Part shown: positions 1 through 7,103 of the stretch, in pieces
Layout: every line of letters starts with the position of its first letter
How positions within the stretch are numbered: the first letter of the stretch is position 1
NCBI RefSeq assembly: GCF_049856175.1
Contig: NZ_JBNDNA010000014.1
Coordinates: 12,486 to 76,485, forward strand
DNA: 64,000 nt
Source: JB111 sp049856175
GTDB lineage: Bacteria; Actinomycetota; Actinomycetes; Actinomycetales; Actinomycetaceae
Direction of reading: 5' to 3'
The notes under the pieces: generated by a model
What the model saw: the letters and a program-made list of their open reading frames with translations, nothing else
Database searches by the model: none
Told to the model about the DNA's origin: nothing
Program-made: the position numbers and the translations under genes

Positions 1-629
1 TCCTGCGTACGCGGCACGAGCGGCTCCGCCTCGGGTACGCGTGGGCCGCGCTCGGGGCCCACACGGCCACGCTGCAGCGGTCCTGGGTTCGCGAGAACCA
101 AGAGATCGAGCTGGAGCTCGTGCGCCACAGGTCGCCCACGGCGGGACTGGCCGAGGGGCTGTGCGACGTCGCGGTCGTGCGCCGCGACGTCGACGAGAAG
201 CGCTTCGGGTCCGTCGTCGTCGGCCTGGAGCGTCGCCTCGTCGCCTACGCGGACGACGACGCGCGCTGGGCGAGGAGGCGCAGGCTGACCCTGGCCGAGA
301 TCGCCGGACGCACGGTGGCCGTCGACCCCCGCGTCGGTACCACGACCCGTGACCTGTGGCCCGACGGAGGGGGCCGCCCCGAGCTCGTCGAGACGTCCGA
401 CGTCGACGTCTGGCTCGACACGATCGCCGCCGGGCGCGCCGTCGGCGTCACGGCCGAGGCCACCGCGCACCACCATCCCCGGCCCGGCATCGCCTATCGG
501 CCGGTGACGGACGGGCCCCGAATAGCGGTCCGCCTGGCCTGGTGGCGCGATGCACGTCCGAGCGGTCTCACCGAGCTCGTGGATGCGGTGACCCGGCTCT
601 ACGCCGGCGGACGCGTTCCGGCGCCCTGA
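1..629 (+). CDS. LysR-family regulator, substrate-binding domain (5' truncated by window edge)
   Basis: The open frame runs in from the window edge (codons from base 3) and ends at TGA 627-629, so the N-terminal winged helix-turn-helix lies outside. The visible 208 residues read as a LysR effector-binding domain: an opening strand RLRLGYAWAAL, then a segment of the form 'ELVRHRSPTAGLAEGLCDVAVVRR' as in the RD-I lobe, and later 'TIAAGRAVGVTAEATAHHHP', the usual second-lobe closing motif. LysR proteins are effector-controlled DNA-binding regulators, normally of a neighbouring or divergent gene. The target cannot be seen here. Family call is from motif layout only. Confidence 0.8.
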   Translation, partial: LRTRHERLRLGYAWAALGAHTATLQRSWVRENQEIELELVRHRSPTAGLAEGLCDVAVVRRDVDEKRFGSVVVGLERRLVAYADDDARWARRRRLTLAEIAGRTVAVDPRVGTTTRDLWPDGGGRPELVETSDVDVWLDTIAAGRAVGVTAEATAHHHPRPGIAYRPVTDGPRIAVRLAWWRDARPSGLTELVDAVTRLYAGGRVPAP

Positions 630-668
630 GTACCCTCGGGCGATCACGACCACCGACGGGGGAGGGGC

Positions 669-1214
669 ATGCTGACGGACTACCTGCGCGATCACGCGTT
701 CACGATCGCCTGGTTCGGCCTCATGGCCTTCGTCTGGTTCGGCTGGGGCCAGGAGGACCCGCCCGCGAGCTGGCGGTGGCGCCTCGGCGTCGGGTCCGGG
801 CTCGGCCTCGTGCTGGCCGGCGCCTTCGGCGCGTCCGTCGCCGTGCACTGGGGCGGCGGCTCGGCGCTCGAGGGGCGATACCCGTGGTTCGGGGCGCTCG
901 TCGCCGCCGAGGTGCTCCTCGCGGGCGCCGGATGCCTGTGGCTCTGGCGCGTGCGCCGCACGCGCTGGATGGCCTGGTGGGTGGCGGTCTTCGTCGCCCT
1001 GCACTTCATCCCGCTCGCGTTCTTCCTCGGCGACGCCTCGCTCGCCGTCCTCGGCCTCGTCCAGCTGGTGGCGCTCGCCGTCCTCGTCCCGCGGCTCGCC
1101 CGGGACTCAGTGGCGACCAGCCGCCTCGTCGGGCCGACGATGGGTGTGACCCTGCTCCTGCTTGCCGCGGTGTCCGCCGTCGTGCTCCTCGTCAGGTACG
1201 GCTCGCCCTGGTGA
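669..1214 (+). CDS. Small integral membrane protein, unknown function
   Basis: A 181-residue protein with about five hydrophobic segments (roughly residues 10-27, 38-60, 73-95, 98-118, 120-140 and 150-172, some possibly re-entrant), rich in Trp. Loops are short and there is no recognisable catalytic motif, so it looks like an inner-membrane protein of unknown role. The ATG follows a purine-rich GGAGGGG by only three bases, which is close for a Shine-Dalgarno site. It lies 39 bases after the LysR gene on the same strand and may be co-transcribed with it. I do not recognise the family. Confidence 0.7.
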   Translation: MLTDYLRDHAFTIAWFGLMAFVWFGWGQEDPPASWRWRLGVGSGLGLVLAGAFGASVAVHWGGGSALEGRYPWFGALVAAEVLLAGAGCLWLWRVRRTRWMAWWVAVFVALHFIPLAFFLGDASLAVLGLVQLVALAVLVPRLARDSVATSRLVGPTMGVTLLLLAAVSAVVLLVRYGSPW

Positions 1215-1220
1215 CGCGTG

Positions 1221-1249
1221 CCCACCGGATACCCACTCCCGCCGGTGGG
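1221..1249 (+). terminator. Candidate hairpin terminator after the membrane-protein gene
   Basis: CCCACCGG (1221-1228) and CCGGTGGG (1242-1249) form a perfect 8-bp stem with a 13-nt loop, beginning 6 bases after the stop codon. There is no U-tract, which is common for GC-rich actinobacterial terminators. Confidence 0.4.
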
Positions 1250-1394
1250 TCGGACGGGTGGCGAGGCCGCCCCGACCCCTGACGCCGTCGGAATTGCGGT
1301 GGACCGTGCCGACCCCGGGCCGCACGCTGGGTGCCGTCCGCGCCGTGCCCCACGGCGCTGCCGACCCGGCCGGACCCGACCTGAGGAGACACGC

Positions 1395-2315
1395 ATGGCG
1401 AGCCGCCGCACGCTGCTGATCGGAGCCGCCGTCGCGGCCGTCGTCGTCGGGGGAGTCGTGGCTCGCTCGCGGGTCGGGCGGCGGTCGGGTCCGCCGGAGC
1501 CTGCCGTGCGGCGGACCTTCACCACTCCGACCGGGATGGACGTCGTCGTCCTCGGCGACGGTCCGCGGACGATGCTCGTCATCCCGGGCGGCCCGGGCAG
1601 CGAGATCTCCGACGGCGGCATCGGGCGGATGATGGAGAAGGGCCTGTGGCCGTACGTCGAGGCCGGCTGGACGGTGTGGATGGCGACCCGGCCGCGCCAC
1701 ATGCCGCCCGGGCACACGGTCGCGGACATGGCCGCCGACCACGCGCGTCTCATCGACGACGAGATGGGCCACGCGGACGTCGTCCTCGGGCAGTCGTTCG
1801 GCGGGATGATCGCCTTCCACCTCGGGGCGGACCACCCGGGCGTGGCCGATCGATTCGTCGTCGTCGGTGCCGCCGCCACCCTGAGCGACTGGGCGAAGAG
1901 CCTGGACCGCCGGCTGCTCGCCGCCGATCGTGCCGGACATCCCCACGAGGCCGACGCGGTGCTGGTGGAGCTCCTCGTCGACCTCCCGGACCTGCCCGGG
2001 GTGCGCGCGCTCGCCGGGCGGGCGATGGGCGCGATGCTCGCGCGGGGGCGCACCCCGAGGTCCGACCTTCTCGTCGAGGTCGCCGCGGAGGTCGCCTACG
2101 ACGCGCGCGAGACGCTCGCCCGCATCGCCACGCCCGTCCTCCTCCTGGGCGGGGGGGCGGACCGCTACTTCCCCGTCGAGGCGCTCACGGCGACAGTCCA
2201 GGGCATCCCGGGGGCCGACCACCGGATCTACCCCGGCGTCGGGCACGTCCAGCTCTTCGGCGACCCGCGGGTCCCGCGCGACGTGCTCGACTGGCTGGCC
2301 GGTAGCGCCGATTGA
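1395..2315 (+). CDS. Alpha/beta hydrolase with N-terminal membrane anchor
   Basis: A 306-residue serine hydrolase. The N-terminus (about residues 5-25, TLLIGAAVAAVVVGGVVA) is a signal or anchor helix, so the catalytic domain is probably extracytoplasmic. The nucleophile elbow is GQSFGG with Ser134. Acid Asp256 (GGGADRYFP) and His284 (GVGHVQLFG) complete a plausible triad, and 'IPGGPGS' near residue 60 resembles the oxyanion HGGPG loop. ATG 1395 is chosen because GAGGAG lies six bases upstream; the frame is open further 5' but lacks a better start. The substrate cannot be told; relatives include esterases, haloperoxidase-like and proline iminopeptidase-like enzymes. Confidence 0.8.
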   Translation: MASRRTLLIGAAVAAVVVGGVVARSRVGRRSGPPEPAVRRTFTTPTGMDVVVLGDGPRTMLVIPGGPGSEISDGGIGRMMEKGLWPYVEAGWTVWMATRPRHMPPGHTVADMAADHARLIDDEMGHADVVLGQSFGGMIAFHLGADHPGVADRFVVVGAAATLSDWAKSLDRRLLAADRAGHPHEADAVLVELLVDLPDLPGVRALAGRAMGAMLARGRTPRSDLLVEVAAEVAYDARETLARIATPVLLLGGGADRYFPVEALTATVQGIPGADHRIYPGVGHVQLFGDPRVPRDVLDWLAGSAD

Positions 2316-2326
2316 CCGCCTCTGCT

Positions 2327-2354
2327 CCGGACCTGGCGCCGGTGCCGGGTCCGG
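2327..2354 (+). terminator. Candidate hairpin terminator after the hydrolase gene
   Basis: CCGGACC (2327-2333) pairs with GGTCCGG (2348-2354), with further GC pairing inside the loop, 11 bases after the hydrolase stop codon. It separates the hydrolase from the ArsR promoter. Confidence 0.4.
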
Positions 2355-2414
2355 CGCAGGACACCCCGTGCGGCACGTTTCGGCCGCCACGCCGCACGGC
2401 CATGCGGCGCACCC

Positions 2415-2444
2415 TTGATTCATCGGTAACAACCGATGTATTAT
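2415..2444 (+). promoter_or_regulatory. Promoter with dyad operator in the spacer, for the ArsR-AHSA1 operon
   Basis: A -35-like TTGATT (2415-2420) and a -10 TATTAT (2439-2444) are separated by exactly 18 bp, and those 18 bp are the perfect dyad CATCGGT-AACA-ACCGATG (2421-2438). A repressor on this dyad would sit between the two boxes and block RNA polymerase. The -10 is 7 bases before ATG 2452, predicting a leaderless transcript. ArsR-family repressors typically bind such dyads and autoregulate, so self-repression is the simplest reading. Confidence 0.7.
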
Positions 2445-2451
2445 GCGTGCC

Positions 2452-2790
2452 ATGGGGAGGCCGACGGCACAGCCGGACGTGTTCACGGCGATCGCCCACC
2501 CGCGGCGCCGCGAGATCCTCGCGCTGCTCGCCGCCGAGGACCGGGCCGTCCGTGACCTCGTCGAGCCGCTCGGACTGGCGCAGTCCACCGTGTCCGAGCA
2601 CCTCGGCGAGCTGCGGAAGGTGGGGCTCGTCGTGAGCCGCACGCACGGTCGGGAGCGCGTCTACAGCCTGCAGGTCCGGCCGTTGGGCGAGGTGACCGAC
2701 TGGCTCGCCTCGCTCGACCGGTTCTGGACGGAGCGGATCAGCCTCCTCGGCCACGTCCTTGACGACCTCGAGACGAAGGACCAGACATGA
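2452..2790 (+). CDS. ArsR-family (winged HTH) transcriptional repressor
   Basis: A 112-residue regulator of the ArsR fold: 'FTAIAHPRRREILALLA' is the family opening helix, and 'LGLAQSTVSEHLGELRKVGLV' the recognition helix-turn-helix, followed by the beta-wing 'SRTHGRERVYSLQ'. No Cys/His metal site is visible, so it belongs to the non-metal subgroup that is usually coupled to an AHSA1 (SRPBCC) gene. Its stop overlaps the next ATG (ATGA), implying translational coupling. I place the start at ATG 2452 rather than the in-frame ATG 2443, because the latter overlaps the -10 box and could not be transcribed from it. Confidence 0.85.
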   Translation: MGRPTAQPDVFTAIAHPRRREILALLAAEDRAVRDLVEPLGLAQSTVSEHLGELRKVGLVVSRTHGRERVYSLQVRPLGEVTDWLASLDRFWTERISLLGHVLDDLETKDQT

Positions 2791-3218
2791 GTCGCATCCA
2801 CAAGACCGCGGACTTCGACGTGCCGGCATCGACGCTGTGGCGCGCACTGACCGAGCCCGAGCTGCTGGCCACCTGGCTGATGCCGAACGACTTCAGGCCC
2901 GAGGTCGGCCACCGGTTCACCATGACGACCGAGCCGGCGCCGATGTTCGACGGCACCGTCCACCTCGAGGTCCTCGAGATCGAGGCGCCGCACCGCATGC
3001 GCTGGTCCTGGCGGGGCGGGCCGATCGACACCATCGTCACGTTCGAGGTGGTCGAGACCGGGCCGGACTCCTGCCGCTTCGAGTTCCTCCAGGAGGGCTT
3101 CTCCGGCCTCGGTGCCGAGTTCGCCCGCGTGTTCCTCAGCGGCGGCTGGAAGAAGACGACGCCGCTCCTGCGTGCGGTCGCCCGCACGCTGCGCACGACG
3201 GCGGCGAGCCATGACTGA
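2787..3218 (+). CDS. SRPBCC/AHSA1-domain protein
   Basis: A 143-residue single-domain protein of the Bet v1-like AHSA1 group. It has the typical 'VPASTLWRALTEPELLATWLMP' start helix, a middle 'HRFTMTTEP ... FDGTVHLEVLEIEAPHRMRWSWRGG' sheet and a long C-terminal helix. Such proteins bind small hydrophobic ligands or act as co-chaperone-like domains. Pairing with an ArsR repressor in the order seen here is very common in actinobacteria and suggests the ArsR protein controls it, possibly in response to its ligand. Its ATG overlaps the ArsR stop codon, and its own stop lies inside the start of the next gene. Confidence 0.85.
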   Translation: MSRIHKTADFDVPASTLWRALTEPELLATWLMPNDFRPEVGHRFTMTTEPAPMFDGTVHLEVLEIEAPHRMRWSWRGGPIDTIVTFEVVETGPDSCRFEFLQEGFSGLGAEFARVFLSGGWKKTTPLLRAVARTLRTTAASHD

Positions 3219-3606
3219 CGCCGCCGCGCTCGCGCGCAAGCTGCAGGCCAAGCCGGGCGCCACCGTGTGGACCTGGCCCGAGTCGGACGACCTGCCCGAG
3301 GCGCTGCGCGGCGCCCACGAGGTCGTGCCCGGTCCGGTGACGGAGGCCGACGTCGCCGTGCTGCTCACCGAGGACCGCGCGGCGGTCGACACCGTCCTCG
3401 CCGACCACCTCGAGGAGCTGACCGACGTCGGCGCGGTGTGGATCGTCTACGCCAAGGGCAACCGGACCGACGTCAACCGCGACACCCTGTGGGTCCAGCT
3501 GGCCGAGTACGGATGGCGCGCCGTCTCCCAGGTCTCCTGGTCCGACACCCGATCGGCCCTGCGTGTGCGGCCGCTGCGCGAGGGGGAGGTCCCGCGCACG
3601 GCTTAG
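3211..3606 (+). CDS. DUF3052-like conserved hypothetical protein
   Basis: A 131-residue soluble protein starting at ATG 3211, overlapping the end of the AHSA1 gene by 8 bases. The segment 'GAVWIVYAKGNRTDVNRDTLWVQLAEYGWRAVSQVSWSDTRSALRVRP' resembles the C-terminal half of DUF3052-type actinobacterial proteins, which end in an alpha/beta unit with a conserved 'W.l.pKg' strand. No catalytic motif is visible. Position makes it the third gene of the ArsR operon. The DUF assignment is a judgement from pattern, not a search. Confidence 0.6.
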   Translation: MTDAAALARKLQAKPGATVWTWPESDDLPEALRGAHEVVPGPVTEADVAVLLTEDRAAVDTVLADHLEELTDVGAVWIVYAKGNRTDVNRDTLWVQLAEYGWRAVSQVSWSDTRSALRVRPLREGEVPRTA

Positions 3607-3643
3607 GAGTAGCCGGCCAGGACGCCGGTGGCGTGCTCTCGGT

Positions 3644-4045
3644 TCAGCGCGCGCACCCGACGCAGGTGGTCGCCTCCGGCCGGACCGCGAGCCGTGCCGG
3701 CGGGATCGGGTTCCCGCAGACCGTGCACCGCCCGCCCTCGCCCCGCTCGCGGCGGGCGAGGGCGTCGTCGATCGCCGCCAGCGCCTCGAGCCGCATCCGT
3801 CGCAGGCCCTCGAGCCGCGACCACTGCGCCGACAGGGGTTCGCCCTCCGGGTCGTGCTCGTCGTCGTCGGACCCTGCCCGGCGTGCGCTGCGCAGGGCGT
3901 CCAGCTCCTGCTCCACCTCGGCGAGCCGCGCGGCCGCCTCCGCCCGGCGGGCGTCGAGTCCGCCCGCGGTCGGTGCGACCTCGAGCGCGCCGTCCGCGGC
4001 CGGCCTGCGCGGTTCGGTGGGTCGCGACGACGATGTCCCGTTCAT
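3644..4045 (-). CDS. TraR/DksA-type C4 zinc-finger protein
   Basis: A 133-residue protein with an Ala/Arg/Glu-rich coiled-coil region (about residues 30-100) followed by the zinc finger CTVCGNPIPPARLAVRP with a second CVGC pair at the C-terminus (CxxC-x17-CxxC). This is the DksA/TraR architecture: a hairpin coiled coil that can enter the RNA polymerase secondary channel, tipped by a zinc finger. Actinobacterial members are usually small accessory proteins of unproven role. It is convergent with the DUF3052-like gene (37-base gap). Confidence 0.8.
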   Translation of the reverse strand: MNGTSSSRPTEPRRPAADGALEVAPTAGGLDARRAEAAARLAEVEQELDALRSARRAGSDDDEHDPEGEPLSAQWSRLEGLRRMRLEALAAIDDALARRERGEGGRCTVCGNPIPPARLAVRPEATTCVGCAR

Positions 4046-4097
4046 CGGCCCAGTCTGCCCCGTTGTCGCCCTCTTCCCCTCAGGTCAGCGCTCACTG

Positions 4098-4120
4098 TAT
4101 GGTCAGCGCATGCTGACCAT
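4098..4120 (+). promoter_or_regulatory. CmtR-type operator overlapping the start codon, with leaderless -10 box
   Basis: ATGGTCAGC (4099-4107) and GCTGACCAT (4112-4120) form a perfect 9-bp dyad with a 4-base spacer, and the start codon ATG 4110-4112 lies in its centre. A TATGGT -10 box (4098-4103) is six bases before the ATG, predicting a leaderless mRNA starting in the operator. A bound metal-sensing repressor would cover both -10 and transcription start. The partial half-site GGTCAGCG at 4083-4090 may be a second contact. Confidence 0.7.
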
Positions 4121-4469
4121 TGCTTCGCGGGTGGACGCGATGAACCGGCTCGGTCGGGCCATGGCGGACCCGACCCGGTCCCGCATCCTGCTCGCGCTCC
4201 TCGACGGGCCCGGCTACCCGGCTCGCCTCGCCCGCGACCTCGACCTCACGCGTCCGAACGTGTCGAACCACCTGTCCTGCCTGCGCGGCTGCGGCATCGT
4301 CGTCGCCGAGCCCGAGGGTCGGCAGACCCGGTACGAGATCGCCGATCCGCACATCGCCGCCGCGCTGACGGCACTGGTCGACGTCACACTCGCCGTCGAC
4401 GAGAGTGTCCCGTGCGTGGACCCGCGGTGCCCGGTGCCGGGATGCTGCGAGCCCGAGGCGGCGCGGTGA
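4110..4469 (+). CDS. cmtR: CmtR-type Cd(II)/Pb(II)-sensing ArsR/SmtB repressor
   Basis: A 119-residue winged-HTH protein close in pattern to mycobacterial CmtR: 'LGRAMADPTRSRILLALLDG', 'LTRPNVSNHLSCLRGCGIV' and 'AVDESVPCV'. The three Cys known to bind Cd(II)/Pb(II) in CmtR fall at the same residue numbers here: Cys57 and Cys61 in the recognition helix and Cys102 in the C-terminal tail. Extra Cys near the end (PRCPVPGCC) may extend the site. Metal binding releases DNA and induces the operon. Its TGA overlaps the GTG of the CDF transporter (GTGA), so the two are translationally coupled. Confidence 0.9.
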   Translation: MLTIASRVDAMNRLGRAMADPTRSRILLALLDGPGYPARLARDLDLTRPNVSNHLSCLRGCGIVVAEPEGRQTRYEIADPHIAAALTALVDVTLAVDESVPCVDPRCPVPGCCEPEAAR

Positions 4470-5149
4470 CGGTCACGGCGCTCAGCCCGGCCCGCACCGA
4501 GATCCTGCGACGGCGGATCCGGATCGTCGTCACGATCACGATCAGCTGGAACGTCATCGAGGCCGGCGTCGCCCTGCTCGCCGGTCGGGCGGCCTCGTCG
4601 GCCGCGCTCATCGGGTTCGGGCTCGACTCTCTCGTCGAGGTGCTCTCCGCCGCGGCCGTCGCCTGGCAGTTCGCCGTGCCGGACCACGTGCGGCGCGAGA
4701 AGATCGCGCTGCGAGTGATCGCCGTGTCCTTCTTCGCCCTGGCCGCCTACGTCGGGGTCGATGCGGCACTGTCGCTGCTCGGGGCGCGCGAGCCGGAGCA
4801 CTCACCGGTCGGTATCGCGATCGCGGCGCTCAGCCTCGCCGTCATGCCGTTCCTCAGCTGGTTCGAGCGGCGCACCGGACGCGAGCTCGGGTCGGCCTCC
4901 GCCGTCGCCGACTCCAAGCAGACGCTGATCTGCACGTACCTGTCGGCGGCGCTCCTGGTGGGACTGGTGCTCAACAGCTTGCTCGGCTGGGCCTGGGCCG
5001 ACTCCGTCGTCGCGCTCGTCATCGCCGCCGTCGCCGTCCGCGAGGGCGTCGAGGCGTGGCGGGGCAACGCGTGCTGCGCTGCGCCGGCCGCCGTGCTGTC
5101 CGGCGAGCAGGAGGCCGACCCGTGCACGGACGGCTGCTGTGCGCGCTGA
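4466..5149 (+). CDS. Cation diffusion facilitator-like heavy-metal efflux transporter
   Basis: A 227-residue membrane protein with about five or six transmembrane helices; 'FGLDSLVEVLSAAAVAW' and 'SAVADSKQTLICTYLSA' carry the Asp/His-like pairs found in helices II and V of CDF proteins. It ends in a Cys-rich tail (CCAAP, CTDGCCAR) that could bind soft metals. It lacks the usual ~90-residue cytoplasmic CDF C-terminal domain. GTG 4466 is chosen for its GTGA overlap with cmtR; ATG 4442 is the alternative. The pairing with cmtR points to Cd/Pb (or Zn) export from the cytoplasm. Confidence 0.85.
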   Translation: MTVTALSPARTEILRRRIRIVVTITISWNVIEAGVALLAGRAASSAALIGFGLDSLVEVLSAAAVAWQFAVPDHVRREKIALRVIAVSFFALAAYVGVDAALSLLGAREPEHSPVGIAIAALSLAVMPFLSWFERRTGRELGSASAVADSKQTLICTYLSAALLVGLVLNSLLGWAWADSVVALVIAAVAVREGVEAWRGNACCAAPAAVLSGEQEADPCTDGCCAR

Positions 5150-5165
5150 CGGGAGTGCCGACGAG

Positions 5166-5633
5166 GTGCCGGTGACGCCGAAGGGCCGGATACCGCCCCT
5201 CGTGCTCATGATCGGTGCGTTCGGCGCGCAACGGCTGATCGCTCGCAGGCGCGTTGCGACCGGAGCGACGCGGGCCGGGGCTTCGGCTCTGCTGGCGGCA
5301 TCGGCCTGGCTGATGGGCCGGTCGATCCATGAGTTCCGGCGCCGGCGCACGACAGTCAACCCGGTCGCCATCGGTGCCGGCTCGTTGGTCACGTCGGGAC
5401 CGAACCGTCTCACCCGCAATCCCATGTACCTCGGCATGGCTGGAGTCCTTGTCGCTCACGCGCTCAGTCTGAGATCGCCGGTGGCAGTCCTACCGGCCTG
5501 TCTGTTCACGGCAGTCATCGACCGCGTCCAGATCCCCGCCGAGGAGGCTGCGCTGCGGTCGCTCTTCGGGGACGAGTACGACGCCTACGTCCGGGCGACG
5601 CCGCGCTGGCTGATATCTCGTCTCCCGGCGTGA
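5166..5633 (+). CDS. Isoprenylcysteine carboxyl methyltransferase-like (ICMT/PEMT) membrane protein
   Basis: A 155-residue membrane protein with three or four hydrophobic helices. The C-terminal half has the ICMT/phospholipid methyltransferase hallmarks: 'PNRLTRNPMYLGM' and 'IPAEEAALRSLFGDEYDAYVRATPRW', the SAM-binding and membrane-face motifs. Bacterial members are usually unassigned methyltransferases and often sit beside metal-efflux genes. GTG 5166 is preferred because GGGAG (5151-5155) lies ten bases upstream; an earlier GTG at 5139 would overlap the CDF gene. It is probably the third gene of the cmtR operon. Confidence 0.75.
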   Translation: MPVTPKGRIPPLVLMIGAFGAQRLIARRRVATGATRAGASALLAASAWLMGRSIHEFRRRRTTVNPVAIGAGSLVTSGPNRLTRNPMYLGMAGVLVAHALSLRSPVAVLPACLFTAVIDRVQIPAEEAALRSLFGDEYDAYVRATPRWLISRLPA

Positions 5634-5815
5634 CCTGTCCGGCACGGCCTGTCCGGCACGATCACCGACCAGCTGGTGACGACCCTGCGTCAGGGCCCGC
5701 TCCTTCTCGTCGAGCGCAGCGTCGAGGCGGTCGAGCGGCGCGGTCGCGGTGCGCCGCGGTGTCGCCGGCCGCCTCGGCCCGCTCACCGGCACGCGGGATC
5801 GACAGGAACGCGCAA

Positions 5816-5850
5816 GGTGCTACGGGTGCTACGGGTGCTACATTTTCCCT
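5816..5850 (+). promoter_or_regulatory. Triple 9-bp direct repeat and leaderless promoter of the toxin-antitoxin operon
   Basis: Three tandem 9-mers, GGTGCTACG, GGTGCTACG, GGTGCTACA (5816-5842), run directly into the antitoxin start. The last repeat contains TACATT (5839-5844), a -10 box six bases before GTG 5851, so the mRNA is predicted to be leaderless. Repeated half-sites over the promoter fit cooperative autorepression by the antitoxin or TA complex. The 180 bases upstream (5634-5815) hold no gene I can support. Confidence 0.55.
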
Positions 5851-6105
5851 GTGGTCACCAACGTCTCGCACCGCGACCTTCGCAACCGCAGCGGCGAGGT
5901 CCTGCATGCCGTCGCGGCAGGTGAGTCGTACACCGTGACGAACCGGGGGAAGCCCGTCGCGCGGCTGGTCCCGATCGCCGAGGCCGCCGACTCCCTGCCG
6001 CTGCACCGTCCGGCATCGATCCGCGGAGAGTTCTCCCACCTGCCCCGGCACGTGATCGCGACCCCGAGTGCCGACTCGATCGACGACCTTCGGGGCGAGC
6101 GTTGA
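5851..6105 (+). CDS. Type II antitoxin, Phd/YefM family
   Basis: An 84-residue protein with the Phd/YefM N-terminal DNA-binding signature: 'VSHRDLRNRSGEVLHAVAAGESYTVTNRGKPVARLVP'. The C-terminal part, 'SIRGEFSHLPRHVIATPSADSIDDLRGER', would be the flexible toxin-wrapping region. The GTG start follows a -10 box by six bases. The stop overlaps the toxin start (TTGA), the usual tight coupling. It should neutralise the PIN toxin and repress the operon through the upstream repeats. Confidence 0.88.
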   Translation: MVTNVSHRDLRNRSGEVLHAVAAGESYTVTNRGKPVARLVPIAEAADSLPLHRPASIRGEFSHLPRHVIATPSADSIDDLRGER

Positions 6106-6491
6106 CGAGGTTCTATCTCGATACCTCGGCAGCGGCCAAACTGCTGGTCGAGGAGCCCGAGAGCGTCCCGCTTGCAGCGTGGGCCGACGATGCCGAGGTC
6201 CGCCTGGTAGCCACGCACCTCCTCGAGACCGAGCTGCGTCGGTTCGCAACCCGACACGACCTGCCGCAGGCCGCAGTGTCATCGATCCTCGACCGGGTCG
6301 ACCTCCACGATCTGCCGCCGAGCCTCTACCGCGAGGCAGGGCTGCTGGCCGGTGCGACGCTGCGCTCTCTCGACGCCCTGCACCTGGCCGCCGCGATCCG
6401 CCTGGACGTCGAAGCCCTGGTCACCTATGACATCCGCCTCGCAGAGGCGGCCGAGGAGCTGGGCATTCGGGTCCGTGCGCCGGCACCCTGA
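6102..6491 (+). CDS. PIN-domain ribonuclease toxin (VapC-like)
   Basis: A 129-residue PIN-domain protein starting with TTG inside the antitoxin stop. The acidic metal-binding residues are present in order: Asp7 (FYLDTSAAAKL), Glu in 'THLLETELRR', Asp in 'LRSLDALHLAAA' and Asp in 'VTYDIRLAEAA'. VapC-type toxins are Mg2+/Mn2+-dependent endoribonucleases, commonly cutting initiator or other tRNAs or rRNA, but the target cannot be predicted here. The TTG start probably lowers toxin synthesis relative to antitoxin. Confidence 0.9.
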   Translation: MTRFYLDTSAAAKLLVEEPESVPLAAWADDAEVRLVATHLLETELRRFATRHDLPQAAVSSILDRVDLHDLPPSLYREAGLLAGATLRSLDALHLAAAIRLDVEALVTYDIRLAEAAEELGIRVRAPAP

Positions 6492-6553
6492 TTGCCGCGC
6501 CGCACCGGGCCGGGCCGGGCCGGGACCGCGCCGGCTGGCGCACGGCCGCCGAC

Positions 6554-6565
6554 TACGTTGGAGAG
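6554..6565 (+). promoter_or_regulatory. Leaderless -10 box of the VOC gene
   Basis: TACGTT (6554-6559) is followed by six bases and then ATG 6566. The six bases GGAGAG are purine-rich but too close to the start to act as a normal Shine-Dalgarno site, which favours a leaderless transcript. Just upstream is a GGGCC tandem tract (about 6505-6528) of no evident role. Confidence 0.45.
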
Positions 6566-7027
6566 ATGGTCGTCGTCGCCCAGATCAACCTCATCGTCGC
6601 GGACATCGAGGTTAGCCGCGCCTTCTACGCACGACTCGGGGTCGAGTTCCGTAGCCGGAACCGGCACGGGGAGGGCGTTGCCGAAGCATGGGTGGCCACC
6701 AACACGGGCGTGACGATGGTGATCCACTCGACCGCGTTCGCCGCATGGTGGGACGAGACGGCGCCACGGCCAGTAGCCGGCGGCCCTCAGATCGATCTGG
6801 AGCTCGGGTCCGCGCGGCAGCTCGACGACCTCGTCGCCGAGCCGGACGGCGTCGGTGCCGACGTCATCAAGGTGCCGACCGACATGCCGTGGGGCCAGCG
6901 CTTCGCCATCGTGCGTGACCCGGACGGGCATCGTGTCGGCCTCAAGGCGCCGATCGAGCACGAGCGACCAGCCTCGGGGTGGCGCGGGCCGACCGTCTCC
7001 GACGACGATCGCGCCGCTCGTCGGTAG
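6566..7027 (+). CDS. VOC-superfamily (glyoxalase/bleomycin-resistance-like) protein
   Basis: A 153-residue protein with the VOC fold pattern: 'INLIVADIEVSRAFYARLGVEF' opens the first beta-alpha-beta-beta-beta module and 'RFAIVRDPDGHRVGLKAP' closes the second. Such proteins bind metals or small molecules and act as glyoxalases, dioxygenases or drug-binding proteins. The metal ligands are not clearly conserved here, so no reaction is assigned. It stands alone, before an AraC-type gene on the same strand. Confidence 0.8.
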   Translation: MVVVAQINLIVADIEVSRAFYARLGVEFRSRNRHGEGVAEAWVATNTGVTMVIHSTAFAAWWDETAPRPVAGGPQIDLELGSARQLDDLVAEPDGVGADVIKVPTDMPWGQRFAIVRDPDGHRVGLKAPIEHERPASGWRGPTVSDDDRAARR

Positions 7028-7103
7028 GCACGATCGGATCGGGCCCGTACGGTCGGGCGGCCAGGGTGCCGGGTGACGATGCTGGAGGCCGAAGGGAGCC
7101 GCA

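Noticed and set aside
5634..5815. Possible minus-strand coiled-coil fragment
   Set aside because: A short helical stretch (DRLDAALDEKERAL) is visible but with no start signal or extended conservation cue; it could be a decayed gene but I cannot support it.
6496..6535. GGGCC tandem tract
   Set aside because: Short low-complexity GC run before a promoter, no gene or dyad meaning evident.
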